A stretch of DNA of 8,264 nt from positions 1-8,264 of the forward strand of contig JAIRTU010000250.1 of assembly GCA_031254735.1 (NCBI GenBank). The letters run 5' to 3'. The notes beneath the pieces were generated by a model. The model was not told the DNA's origin. It worked only from the letters and a program-made list of their open reading frames with translations, and made no database searches. Below, in pieces: positions 1-6,035 of the stretch (the stretch's first letter is position 1; each line of letters opens with the position of its first letter). The translations under genes were made by a program, and so were the position numbers. The stretch comes from Bacteroidales bacterium (GTDB taxonomy: Bacteria > Bacteroidota > Bacteroidia > Bacteroidales > WCHB1-69).

Positions 1-99
1 CAAATTTACGCCAAAGTGGTGGATGAAAAGAAAGAAAAAGCAGCAAACGCTATAAAATTGAATATTAATAATAAACAACAAAAATATAAACCGTTCTGA
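1..99 (+). CDS. Tyrosine site-specific integrase, C-terminal end only (partial)
   Basis: Frame 1 is open from the window edge to a TGA at 97-99 and encodes 32 residues beginning QIYAKVVDEKKEKAANAIKL. An 'IYAKVVDEKK-KA' segment followed by a short basic tail is typical of the extreme C-terminus of Bacteroidota tyrosine recombinases, just after the catalytic tyrosine helix. The catalytic residues themselves lie outside the window. These enzymes cut and rejoin DNA at attachment sites to move conjugative transposons, genomic islands or phages. The stop lies only 10 bases before the next gene, so the regulator that follows may belong to the same element. The call rests on remembered family resemblance over a short stretch, so it is good but not certain. 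Confidence 0.72.
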   Translation, partial: QIYAKVVDEKKEKAANAIKLNINNKQQKYKPF

Positions 100-109
100 C
101 AACGACATA

Positions 110-694
110 ATGAAAATGAATCTGGATAACGAATTCGTGAAATTTCTGTCAAAGAAGACATCACTGCCTGACGAACTGTTAAATATAATCGTCGAAAACG
201 CTGTTATACAAAACTTCAAAAAGGGAACACTCCTTCTTAAAGAGGGCGACAGGGCGAATGAATGCTATCTGGTACTCAAGGGTTGCATACGAAGTTACAT
301 GATTAAGGACGGTGAAGAGAAAACCATTGAGTTTTATACGGAGGAGCAGCCTGTTTCACCTCCAAATTTCGGAAAGACAATCCCTTCGGAGTTATATTTA
401 GAATGTATTGAAGATACTGTTGCAACCATAAGTACTTCGGAATATGAAGCGGAAATGTTCGGGAAATATCCGGAATTGGAATCTGTCTGCCGTATAATGA
501 CAGAAGAAATGGCGACAGGTTATCAGACAGCATTCGTCGATTACAAACTGTCTTCTGCCGAAGAACGGTATCTGAAATTGCAAAAAGAAAGACCCGAGCT
601 GATACAGCGAGTACCGCAGTATCAATTAGCCAGTTATCTGGGTATTCAACCCGAATCTTTAAGCCGTATCCGTAAAAGAATCAGTAAAAAATAG
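110..694 (+). CDS. Crp/Fnr-family transcriptional regulator
   Basis: The 194-residue protein has the two-part layout of Crp/Fnr regulators. A cyclic-nucleotide-binding-type beta-roll spans about residues 20-125, with 'FKKGTLLLKEGDRANECYLV' at 36-55 and 'LKGCIRSYM' after it. A winged helix-turn-helix lies near 168-192, with 'YQLASYLGIQPESLSRIRKR' as the DNA-reading part. No N-terminal cysteine cluster of the Fnr iron-sulfur type is present. The usual Crp cAMP-phosphate motif (RxS in the phosphate cassette) is also missing, so a cAMP ligand is unlikely; this is common in Bacteroidota paralogs. ATG110 is followed two codons later by ATG116, and either could be the start. The next gene begins 86 bases downstream on the same strand, so it may control the membrane-protein/flavodoxin genes; this is inference from position. 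Confidence 0.9.
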   Translation: MKMNLDNEFVKFLSKKTSLPDELLNIIVENAVIQNFKKGTLLLKEGDRANECYLVLKGCIRSYMIKDGEEKTIEFYTEEQPVSPPNFGKTIPSELYLECIEDTVATISTSEYEAEMFGKYPELESVCRIMTEEMATGYQTAFVDYKLSSAEERYLKLQKERPELIQRVPQYQLASYLGIQPESLSRIRKRISKK

Positions 695-780
695 CATCGT
701 CTTCATTTCTTAACCAAAGTCAACGGGCAGTATATCCAAACAATGTACTTTTACCGAATTATTTTAAATATTAAAGATAA

Positions 781-1176
781 ATGGAGACAGATAAAACAAT
801 TGGCATAAGAACAAAACTCTCAACTTTATGGGTTGTAGTCATGATAAACATGATTTTTGCTGATATTTTTACCATAATGGTTAAACTTGTGAATAAAAAT
901 ACATTGGAAGGAATGCCGGGCGAAGTGAAAACCGTAATGGCAATCGCCGCTATTGTTACCAATATTCCTGTTTTAATGATTTATTTTGCAAAGATATTGC
1001 CCTATAAATCAAATAGAATACTAAATATTATCGCCGGAATTTTCACAATAATATATGTAATTGGCGGTGGTATCTTAATGCCTCATTATGTTATCATAGC
1101 AAGTATTGAAGTAATAATTACAGGGATAATTATCATAAAATCTTGGAAATGGAAGTCGAATATAACAACGAAGTGA
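781..1176 (+). CDS. DUF6326-like four-helix membrane protein
   Basis: This 131-residue protein is almost entirely hydrophobic and should lie in the inner membrane. Four helices are visible at about residues 13-35, 50-71, 79-98 and 101-120, followed by a basic tail (SWKWKSN). The opening 'LSTLWVVVMINMIFADIF' and a small loop containing 'GMPGEVK' between helices 1 and 2 resemble proteins annotated DUF6326, which often neighbour DUF4386 proteins and Crp-like regulators. No enzymatic or transport motif is seen and the function is unknown. The ATG at 781 follows an A-rich stretch rather than a clear Shine-Dalgarno, as is normal in this phylum. Its 3' end overlaps the next start by 28 bases, indicating co-transcription and translational coupling. 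Confidence 0.72.
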   Translation: METDKTIGIRTKLSTLWVVVMINMIFADIFTIMVKLVNKNTLEGMPGEVKTVMAIAAIVTNIPVLMIYFAKILPYKSNRILNIIAGIFTIIYVIGGGILMPHYVIIASIEVIITGIIIIKSWKWKSNITTK

Positions 1177-1874
1177 AAGAAAACAAGAGAATAGCGGGAA
1201 TTGCAGGAATTTGGTATTTGCTCTTTGTCGTTACAGCAGGTTTATGCCAAATGTATCTCATCAAAACCTTTGTCGCTGAAAATGCGGAGGCAACCGCACA
1301 AAATATCCTTGCGACAGAAAGCCTGTATTTGCTTTCGATTTTCGGAAGTGTTTTTGGACACATTATCTGTTTTCTGTTTGTGGTTTTAATGCTGTATCGC
1401 CTGTTGAAACACGTTAATGAAACACAGGCAAAACTAATGTTTTCTTTGGTGCTTGTCGCTGTTGCAGTAATGTTTATCAATATTATTTTTCAGGCAAACG
1501 CATTATTTGTTTTAAACAGAGCCGCGTATTTTAAGGAATTTACGGTGGGGCAGATTTATGAAATATCAACCCTGTTTTTGCAGTTGCGTTTTATTGGCGA
1601 ATATGTCACAGGAATTCTCTGGGGTTTGTGGCTTTTCCCTTTGGCTTATCTCGTTTACAAATCGAATTTTATCCCAAAGATTATTGCCTGTTTGCTCATA
1701 CTTGCCGGTATTTGCCATATCGCTGATTGCGTGCTGTTTTTAACAAATCAACGGTTGCACGCTATTTTGACGGATTATTTAATGTTGCTTGCATTGGGCG
1801 AAATAATAATGTTTTTATGGCTGTTAATTAAAGGGGTGTCTGTACCTGAAGAAAATGAAACAACAGAAAAATGA
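1149..1874 (+). CDS. DUF4386-family six-helix membrane protein
   Basis: With the ATG at 1149 as start, the product has 241 residues; a TTG at 1143 in the same frame is possible but less likely. Six hydrophobic helices are visible at about 17-37, 60-85, 96-122, 150-170, 175-198 and 208-228. The stretch 'FIGEYVTGILWGLWLFPLAY' between helices 3 and 4, and the N-terminal 'RIAGIAGIWYLLFVVTAG', match the DUF4386 family, inner-membrane proteins of unknown function and usually 210-240 residues long. The length and intact reading frame suggest a complete gene. It overlaps the preceding membrane-protein gene, and its stop overlaps the next start as ATGA, so the three form one transcription unit. The tail (EENETTEK) is acidic and polar. 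Confidence 0.82.
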   Translation: MEVEYNNEVKENKRIAGIAGIWYLLFVVTAGLCQMYLIKTFVAENAEATAQNILATESLYLLSIFGSVFGHIICFLFVVLMLYRLLKHVNETQAKLMFSLVLVAVAVMFINIIFQANALFVLNRAAYFKEFTVGQIYEISTLFLQLRFIGEYVTGILWGLWLFPLAYLVYKSNFIPKIIACLLILAGICHIADCVLFLTNQRLHAILTDYLMLLALGEIIMFLWLLIKGVSVPEENETTEK

Positions 1875-2553
1875 AAACATTTACCTGTGTATCTATTGCG
1901 GTTTTATTGCTTTTTGCCGGCTGCGGGTCAAGTAAAAAAATGCCCAAAGCAGATTCTGTATCGGGAGTGACCGCAATAAAATATATCACAGGCAATCCTG
2001 ATATAAAACCTGATAGTATGACAACGAAAGCAATCATTTTTTATATTCATTTCATCATGGGAATACCCGGAAAATAGCCAATGCCATTGCTCCCGTAATC
2101 AATGCACCGGTACTGAATATTAATGAAACAGGCATAGATAGCATTCATTTTTCCACATTAGAAAAATACGAACTATTAGGTTTTGGTTCAGGGATAAATA
2201 GCGATAAACACTATCAATTATTGCTTGACTTTGCCAAAAAATTGCCGTCTGTAAAGAGTAAAAAAGCATTTATATTTTCCACAAGTGGAATTTATAGTGA
2301 AAAACAAATGGAAATCAATCACAAGACACTTCGTTACATACTCCAAAATAAAGGATTTGTAATTATCGGCGAATTTGCTTGTCGGGGATATAACACCAAT
2401 AGTTTTTTGAAATATTTTGGAGGCATGAATAAGGACAGACCTAATTCGGAAGATTTAACCCACATTGCAGTTTATGAAGAATTAATATCCAGATATTCAG
2501 CGGGATATTTTTTTCGAAGACGGATTTGTGTACTACGGATTTTTTCTTTTTAA
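1871..2553 (+). pseudogene. Flavodoxin-family protein with lipoprotein signal, frameshifted
   Basis: The first frame (1871-2077) encodes a lipoprotein signal (MKTFTCVSIAVLLLFAGCGS, lipobox LFAGC), a short linker and 'MTTKAIIF', then runs out of register. From about 2043 the -1 frame reads 'YSFHHGNTRKIANAIAPVIN' and continues through 'LLGFGSGINSD', 'KKAFIFSTSGIY', 'GFVIIGEFACRGYNT' and 'GGMNKDRPNSEDL'. This is the full order of flavodoxin elements: phosphate-binding loop, FMN-contacting loops and the C-terminal RPN segment. Restoring one T in the six-T run at 2037-2042 gives KAIIFLYSFHHGNT, the usual spacing. Flavodoxins carry electrons on FMN; a lipid-anchored version would act outside the cytoplasm. 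ATG2018 could instead be the original cytoplasmic start. The last ~25 residues look foreign and probably come from the adjoining transposase remnant. It could also be a sequencing error or phase-variable tract. Confidence 0.78.
2037..2042 (+). other. T6 tract at the flavodoxin frameshift
   Basis: Six consecutive T bases sit exactly where the flavodoxin reading frame breaks. Adding one T joins the lipoprotein frame to the flavodoxin frame with family-like spacing. The codons here are ATT TTT TAT, which do not make a good -1 slippery heptamer because TAT re-paired as TTA would need a mismatched tRNA. A single-base contraction of the run is the simplest explanation. Confidence 0.6.
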
Positions 2554-2845
2554 AGGGGAAATATTTGTATCCAAGTTTATCATAAATCAATCGCGCTTTA
2601 TCATCAGGATAAGTACAACGACGTATGAGTATGATTTCATCCGTCCTGTTCCGCGCCAAAGTGGTAACTGTTTTTTTGGTGTTCATAATCCGGACAATCT
2701 CATTCCATTGGAAAGCGACCGGTTCGAGTGTTTCCTTTTTTTGAGTGTTTTCAGCGTTTTCCTTCTTTTTAAGTTGAAAACGAATCGTATTTACTACCCA
2801 ATAAGCCAATAATCCCAAGTGCAGGTGCGCCATCGCCGGATCATC
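2505..2845 (-). pseudogene. IS4/IS1634-like transposase, C-terminal remnant
   Basis: Reading the minus strand from about 2845 gives KDDPAMAHLHLGLLAYWVVN, then 'WNEIVRIMNTKKTVTT', 'IRRCTYPDDKARLIYDKLGY' and finally 'FPFKKKKSVVHKS'. This order is what I know from the C-terminal end of Bacteroidota IS4-superfamily (IS1634-type) DDE transposases: a conserved HLHLGLLAYWVVNTIR helix, an 'IVRIMNT-K-VTT' block and a basic K-rich end. Only about 110 residues remain. An in-frame TAA lies immediately upstream of KDDPA, and the catalytic core is missing, so it cannot be active. At its other end the frame continues into flavodoxin antisense, marking the junction near 2505-2515. It shows an old insertion and deletion next to the broken flavodoxin. 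Exact family assignment is less certain than the transposase identity. Confidence 0.8.
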
Positions 2846-2871
2846 TTTTTATCCAACTGTTGGATAAAAAG
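2845..2871. repeat. Perfect 12-bp inverted repeat, 3-base loop
   Basis: CTTTTTATCCAA at 2845-2856 and TTGGATAAAAAG at 2860-2871 are exact reverse complements separated by CTG. It begins exactly where recognisable transposase coding ends. It may be a terminator-like hairpin or a trace of the insertion junction. No T tract directly follows on the plus strand. Confidence 0.65.
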
Positions 2872-2908
2872 GAAGTAAAAGCGATTGTCAACGATAACTA
2901 AATACTAT

Positions 2909-2942
2909 AAAACCGCAGTAGGTATTGTTCTATTGCGGTTTT
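2909..2942. terminator. Bidirectional rho-independent terminator
   Basis: The arms AAAACCGCAGTA (2909-2920) and TATTGCGGTTTT (2931-2942) pair over 12 positions with one G-T wobble around a 10-base loop. The structure is flanked by A residues on the left and T residues on the right, so it can end transcription in both directions. It sits between the plus-strand flavodoxin group and the 3' end of the minus-strand LRR gene (stop at 2980-2982), the expected place for a shared terminator. Confidence 0.85.
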
Positions 2943-2979
2943 TGCTTTTGGATAATTATCGAATTTGATTGTTTACTAT

Positions 2980-5040
2980 TTATTCCTTCACAACTTTCTT
3001 AATTGCTGTACCTTTGCTCGTATGGATTTTTACCATATACACGCCTTTTGGCAAAGTTGATACGGAAATTTTGTTATTAATGTCGTCTTCTATTTTCAAC
3101 AAACTGCCTGTTACAGAATAAATCTCAACTTTCTTTATCTGCAAATCCGATTTTATAATGATTTCGGATTTTGCAGGATTGGGGTAAATTTCTAATTTGT
3201 CGGCAAGGATATTTTCGATAGCAGAGGAATTTGGGCAATCCACTTTCACTGTGAAAATATCTCCGCCGGTATGTTTAACGGCGCGAATGTAATAGGTTGT
3301 ATTTGCGTAACAAGACAGATGCAAAGTCCCGGGCGAACTCAAATTGCCGATTGAAGTTGTAGAGCCACAACTCGAATACAAATGCAAATCAATATCTGCT
3401 GTGCCTGAATTGGTAAGTGTAATTGTATGTGTTCCTGTGTTTTGTGCCGTAAATTTATAGAAAACATCCGGCGCGTTGGTTGTGTTCCAACCGTTTCTGT
3501 CAGTTCCATACGATACGCTCGTTGTTGGCGTTGCCTCTATCGTTGTGCCGGTTGTGCTGTTTCCGCAAGACAATGTTGTGGCAGAAGAACAGTTGTCGTT
3601 TGAGGGCGGGCGGCAGTTCGTGGGTGCATATTGAAACCAAGTTGAATTTATCCCAGTAGAACCACACCCGGACAAATTATTTGTTAAATAAGCATCGTGA
3701 TAATCTCCCTCATAAATACAATCTTCCGAGCCGTCGTGTAAATCAGGAATTATAACTCCGAATCTATTTGGAAAATAATCCTCAAGTTGGTGTAACCATT
3801 CGTGAACAAAAACATATAAAGTATATGAATATAGAGAAGACTCTTCGAACCACCACCTGTATGGAATAAATGAATAATATTCCGCACCTAACCAAGTTAG
3901 TCCACCGTAACTTGTGGGAATATCAGGGTCTTTTAAATCCGCAATCGTAATTACTCCATCATAATTGCTGTTACAACTATTTGTATTATAGCCGTATGAA
4001 GTTAGTGCAGAATGTATATCAATTCTATCAATGCAAGGATAACCACTATATTCAGCGGTACTTGTAATAAGCGAAGTATGATTCTTAATGTCCAATTTTA
4101 AATCTAAACTTGGCACTAAATATTCTACAAGATTTTCATAATCAAGAAAGAAAGTATAGATATTATTATATTCGGCAGCTGAAAAAGAAGTGGTTGTACC
4201 GCTCGTGGTTTCTGAATATACACCGTTAAATTGTACATTTCCTAAAATCGGGCAAAGGAGTTTCCAGTCATTACTTTCAATGACATTGAAATTTTGCCAA
4301 TCAGAAGCATTATAGACATTTAATAGTCCTTTCGGAATGTATAAGTTTATATTTTGAGTATTCAAAAGCTTAAATACATCACTTGCGCCAATGTTAAGAG
4401 GCGAATTTTGACGTACTGAAATATTCCGTAAGGCATAACAACCATCAAATGCAGCCCCTCCAAGAGTGCTGACAGAACTTGGTATATTTATTGTTTCTAA
4501 ATTTTTACAATCCTTAAAACACTCTACGCCAATAAATACAACATTATGAGGTATTCTAATTCTTTTTAAATTAGTACATCCTATAAATGCCTGTTCATCA
4601 ATACTTGTAACTGTTGAAGCAATATCAACCCGAACCAAACCTGTACAATCTGAAAAATACCGTTCGCCAATATTGGTAACGCCAGATTGAATATCGACAT
4701 TGATAATTTGGTCTTTTACGCTAAACCAAGGTGCAAGAGTGTATTCAGACACTGCCCCTATTCCGCTAATTATGAGTGTCCCGTTATCGTCAAGCGTAGC
4801 CGTTACAGTTGAAGCAATTGGATAACCAATTTGCCAACTACCGATTGTAGAACGCAGTTGTGGTGCTTGCTGTAGAGAAACATCCGGGGGACTATAAGGT
4901 GGATATACGTTATCGTTTTGCCGTCTATCATTTTGCGCAAAACTACTTGTACTCGCCGCGCATAATGCAAGCAGCAAGCAAATCATTTTAGAGTAATGTG
5001 TTACTCTCATTGCTTTGTTAATTTTTCGTGATACTTTCAT
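2980..5040 (-). CDS. Secreted BspA-type LRR / putative metallopeptidase / PPC protein with T9SS sorting domain
   Basis: This 686-residue protein is modular. A signal peptide ends near residue 35-36 (ICLLLALCAASTSSFAQ). Residues about 66-113 form the 'GTLIISGIGAVSEY..APW' lead-in typical of BspA proteins. Four 23-residue LRR_5 repeats follow at 114-205, for example 'IPSSVSTLGGAAFDGC'. A central region (about 260-475) contains VHEWLHQLEDYF, a zincin HExxH motif with H413, E414 and H417, suggesting a zinc peptidase; the third ligand is not certain (E420, D435 or H436 are candidates). A PPC beta domain spans about 480-601. A type A type IX sorting domain ends the protein, with 'LEIYPNPAKSEIIIKS' and 'LPKGVYMVKIHTSKGTAIKK'. 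It should be exported by Sec, then by T9SS, and be displayed or released. Start codon choice is open: ATG5040 or ATG5010 (676 residues), the latter giving a more usual signal peptide. Confidence 0.88.
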   Translation of the reverse strand: MKVSRKINKAMRVTHYSKMICLLLALCAASTSSFAQNDRRQNDNVYPPYSPPDVSLQQAPQLRSTIGSWQIGYPIASTVTATLDDNGTLIISGIGAVSEYTLAPWFSVKDQIINVDIQSGVTNIGERYFSDCTGLVRVDIASTVTSIDEQAFIGCTNLKRIRIPHNVVFIGVECFKDCKNLETINIPSSVSTLGGAAFDGCYALRNISVRQNSPLNIGASDVFKLLNTQNINLYIPKGLLNVYNASDWQNFNVIESNDWKLLCPILGNVQFNGVYSETTSGTTTSFSAAEYNNIYTFFLDYENLVEYLVPSLDLKLDIKNHTSLITSTAEYSGYPCIDRIDIHSALTSYGYNTNSCNSNYDGVITIADLKDPDIPTSYGGLTWLGAEYYSFIPYRWWFEESSLYSYTLYVFVHEWLHQLEDYFPNRFGVIIPDLHDGSEDCIYEGDYHDAYLTNNLSGCGSTGINSTWFQYAPTNCRPPSNDNCSSATTLSCGNSTTGTTIEATPTTSVSYGTDRNGWNTTNAPDVFYKFTAQNTGTHTITLTNSGTADIDLHLYSSCGSTTSIGNLSSPGTLHLSCYANTTYYIRAVKHTGGDIFTVKVDCPNSSAIENILADKLEIYPNPAKSEIIIKSDLQIKKVEIYSVTGSLLKIEDDINNKISVSTLPKGVYMVKIHTSKGTAIKKVVKE

Positions 5041-5091
5041 TGCTTTGTTAATCTTTTTGTGTTACACTCATTACTTCGTTAATTATTCCGT
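5000..5091 (-). repeat. Three tandem ~31-bp repeats spanning the LRR gene start
   Basis: Units at 5000-5029, 5030-5060 and 5061-5091 are imperfect copies. On the minus strand each contains TTAACAAAGCAATGA or TTAACGAAGTAATGA, so each supplies an ATG with the same upstream context. The inner two ATGs (5040 and 5010) are in frame with the LRR protein. The outermost (5071) opens a seven-codon ORF, MSVTQKD, stopping at 5048-5050. This explains the odd N-terminal extension MKVSRKINKA before the signal peptide. The outer unit has diverged most. Confidence 0.8.
5048..5071 (-). other. Possible 7-codon upstream ORF (MSVTQKD)
   Basis: The start codon is provided by the outermost tandem repeat and the TAA lies eight bases before the ATG at 5040. 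A ribosome finishing here could reinitiate at the main gene. There is no direct evidence of translation, and it may be only a by-product of the duplication. Confidence 0.25.
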
Positions 5092-5144
5092 ACCCCTTTC
5101 TTTGGACAGAAAGTTAGACCATGTCAGGTTATCAGTTCAATTTT

Positions 5145-5190
5145 CTTTTTGAGAGAGGCAGGTGTAAAACCCGCTTCCTCTCGCAAAGAG
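5145..5190 (-). promoter_or_regulatory. Long hairpin in the leader of the LRR gene
   Basis: On the minus strand CUCUUUGCGAGAGG pairs with CCUCUCUCAAAAAG (two mismatches). Then an AAG bulge and a CGGGU/ACCUG stem enclose a UUUAC loop. The structure starts about 20 bases after the predicted -7 box and lies about 105 bases before the start codon, so it would be at the 5' end of the mRNA. It might stabilise the message or be a regulatory leader; it matches no riboswitch that I recognise. On the plus strand the same hairpin is followed by TTTTTATTTTTT (5191-5202) and would work as a terminator, which could instead stop transcription running toward the IS remnant. Confidence 0.55.
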
Positions 5191-5208
5191 TTTTTATTTT
5201 TTCCAATG

Positions 5209-5238
5209 CAAAATTAGTAATTTTTTTCAATATTGCAA
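5209..5238 (-). promoter_or_regulatory. Bacteroidota-type promoter for the LRR gene
   Basis: Read on the minus strand, TTG (5238-5236), 19 bases, then TAATTTTG (5216-5209) fit the Bacteroidota sigma-ABfr pattern TTG-N19-TAnnTTTG. It would give a leader of roughly 160 bases before ATG5040. The -33 box lies immediately beside the end of the IS110 remnant, so the insertion junction falls at the promoter edge. Confidence 0.55.
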
Positions 5239-5482
5239 TCAGATGTGCAACTCGCGTATCGGTAATTTCGGGATAAAACTCCCCTGCAAAAGTCCGCTAA
5301 CAAGCATTTTCGCAATCCAGCGGCTGTCTTTTCTGTCCGTTTTATGTCTCCGGAACATTTTTGATATGCCGTGCATTTACCAAAATTATTCCGAAATCCG
5401 ATTTCAAAATATTGAAGACAGGCTTCCAAAAAATACCCGTATTTTACATTGCTATATGGCTTATATTAAAATATTTAAGTCA
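5239..5482 (-). pseudogene. IS110-family transposase remnant (frameshift, stops)
   Basis: No single frame shows this gene. From about 5482 the minus strand reads LKYFNISHIAM, a stop at 5446-5444 where the family has Glu, then NTGIFWKPVFNIL, 'GIILVNARHIKNVP' and, after a one-base insertion near 5347-5350, HKTDRKDSRWIAKMLVSGLL, then QGSFIPKLPIREL to a stop at 5239-5241. These blocks match the N-terminal DEDD catalytic part of IS110 transposases, commonly 'AMESTG-YWKPVFNILE..VNARHIKNVPGHKTD-KDS-WIA-LL-GLL-GSFIP--IRELRDL'. The first residues and everything after IREL are missing. The element is dead. Other-frame ORFs here (plus 5243-5503, minus 5214-5429) are shadows of this fossil. Confidence 0.85.
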
Positions 5483-5542
5483 ATAAATGAGCAATATCCA
5501 TAACTAAGTTATCTGCAAATCGAAGAAACAATAGAGTAATTT

Positions 5543-5559
5543 AGTTGATAATATCAACT
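5543..5559. promoter_or_regulatory. 17-bp palindrome, candidate MarR operator
   Basis: AGTTGATAATATCAACT is a perfect palindrome around a central A (8+1+8). It covers the TTG -33 element of the marR promoter and lies 42 bases before the MarR start codon. Size, symmetry and position are those of MarR dimer operators, implying autorepression of the operon. Binding itself is inferred. Confidence 0.72.
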
Positions 5560-5574
5560 TTTTTTGTACCTTTG
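5545..5574 (+). promoter_or_regulatory. Bacteroidota-type promoter of the MarR-MBL-SDR operon
   Basis: TTG at 5545-5547, then exactly 19 bases, then TACCTTTG at 5567-5574 match the TTG-N19-TAnnTTTG consensus of the phylum's main sigma factor. Transcription should start near 5580, about 20 bases before the ATG at 5601. Confidence 0.75.
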
Positions 5575-5600
5575 CTGTTGAATTTTAAAGTTAAAAATAT

Positions 5601-6035
5601 ATGAAGAGCAAGAAACTCCCTGTGCTGCTGCATATTGCATTGACGCTAAAAACTATCGAGAATGTTTTTAGGAAGAAAATGGTTGCGTTTCCGATTGACC
5701 TTCCGCCGGAGGCTTTCGGGATACTGATGATTGTTGGCTGTCATCAAGACGTTATCCAACAGGATATTGCAGCATTGGCGAAGAAGGACAAATCGGCGGT
5801 GCTGCGGCAGATAGACCTTCTCGAAAGAAAAAGTCTGGTAAAGCGTAAAGAAGACAGTAACGATAAGCGTAAAAACCGGATTGTTACCACTAAAGAGGGA
5901 AAAAAAATTATCAAAATGCTTGCCGAAAGGGAGCATGAACTGTTTCTTTCTCTCTCACAGGGGATTGACGCCAAAGAGATGGCAACATTCGTAAAGGTGC
6001 TTGATACATTGAAACTTAATGCGGAAAAGAAATGA
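5601..6035 (+). CDS. MarR-family winged-helix transcriptional regulator
   Basis: The 144-residue protein has the size and layout of MarR dimeric repressors. An N-terminal dimerisation helix occupies about residues 8-28. The winged helix follows: 'DVIQQDIAALAKKDKSAVLR' at 50-69 holds the helix-turn-helix, 'QIDLLERKSLVKRKEDSNDK' leads into the wing, and 'RKNRIVTTKEG' is the usual post-wing 'R..LT..G' segment. The C-terminal helices (105-140) complete the dimer interface. Such proteins usually release DNA when a phenolic, oxidised or otherwise toxic small molecule binds. A palindrome overlapping its promoter suggests it represses itself and the two enzymes behind it. The stop overlaps the next start by four bases (ATGA), so all are co-translated. 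Only C47 is present, so a multi-cysteine redox switch is unlikely. Confidence 0.92.
   Translation: MKSKKLPVLLHIALTLKTIENVFRKKMVAFPIDLPPEAFGILMIVGCHQDVIQQDIAALAKKDKSAVLRQIDLLERKSLVKRKEDSNDKRKNRIVTTKEGKKIIKMLAEREHELFLSLSQGIDAKEMATFVKVLDTLKLNAEKK

Noticed and set aside
746..753. TACTTTTA as a -7 box for the DUF6326 gene
   Set aside because: It lacks the final G of TAnnTTTG and has no TTG 19 bases upstream.
2031..2046. Programmed -1 ribosomal frameshift in the flavodoxin gene
   Set aside because: The in-frame codons ATT TTT TAT do not allow both tRNAs to re-pair after slippage, and no stimulatory stem was seen; a base loss in the T run is simpler.
2528..2812. 94-residue plus-strand reading frame
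   Set aside because: It is the reverse complement of the IS4/IS1634-like transposase remnant, whose minus-strand reading is clearly conserved.
4426..4701. Repetitive region as a possible CRISPR or DNA repeat array
   Set aside because: The periodicity is 69 bases coding for 23-residue leucine-rich repeats, conserved in protein rather than in DNA.
4991..5006. GAGTAA-TGTG-TTACTC inverted repeat near the LRR start
   Set aside because: Short, AT-rich and inside coding sequence; likely a by-product of the tandem repeat context.
5243..5503. 86-residue plus-strand reading frame
   Set aside because: It is antisense to the IS110 transposase remnant and has no recognisable protein pattern or start context.
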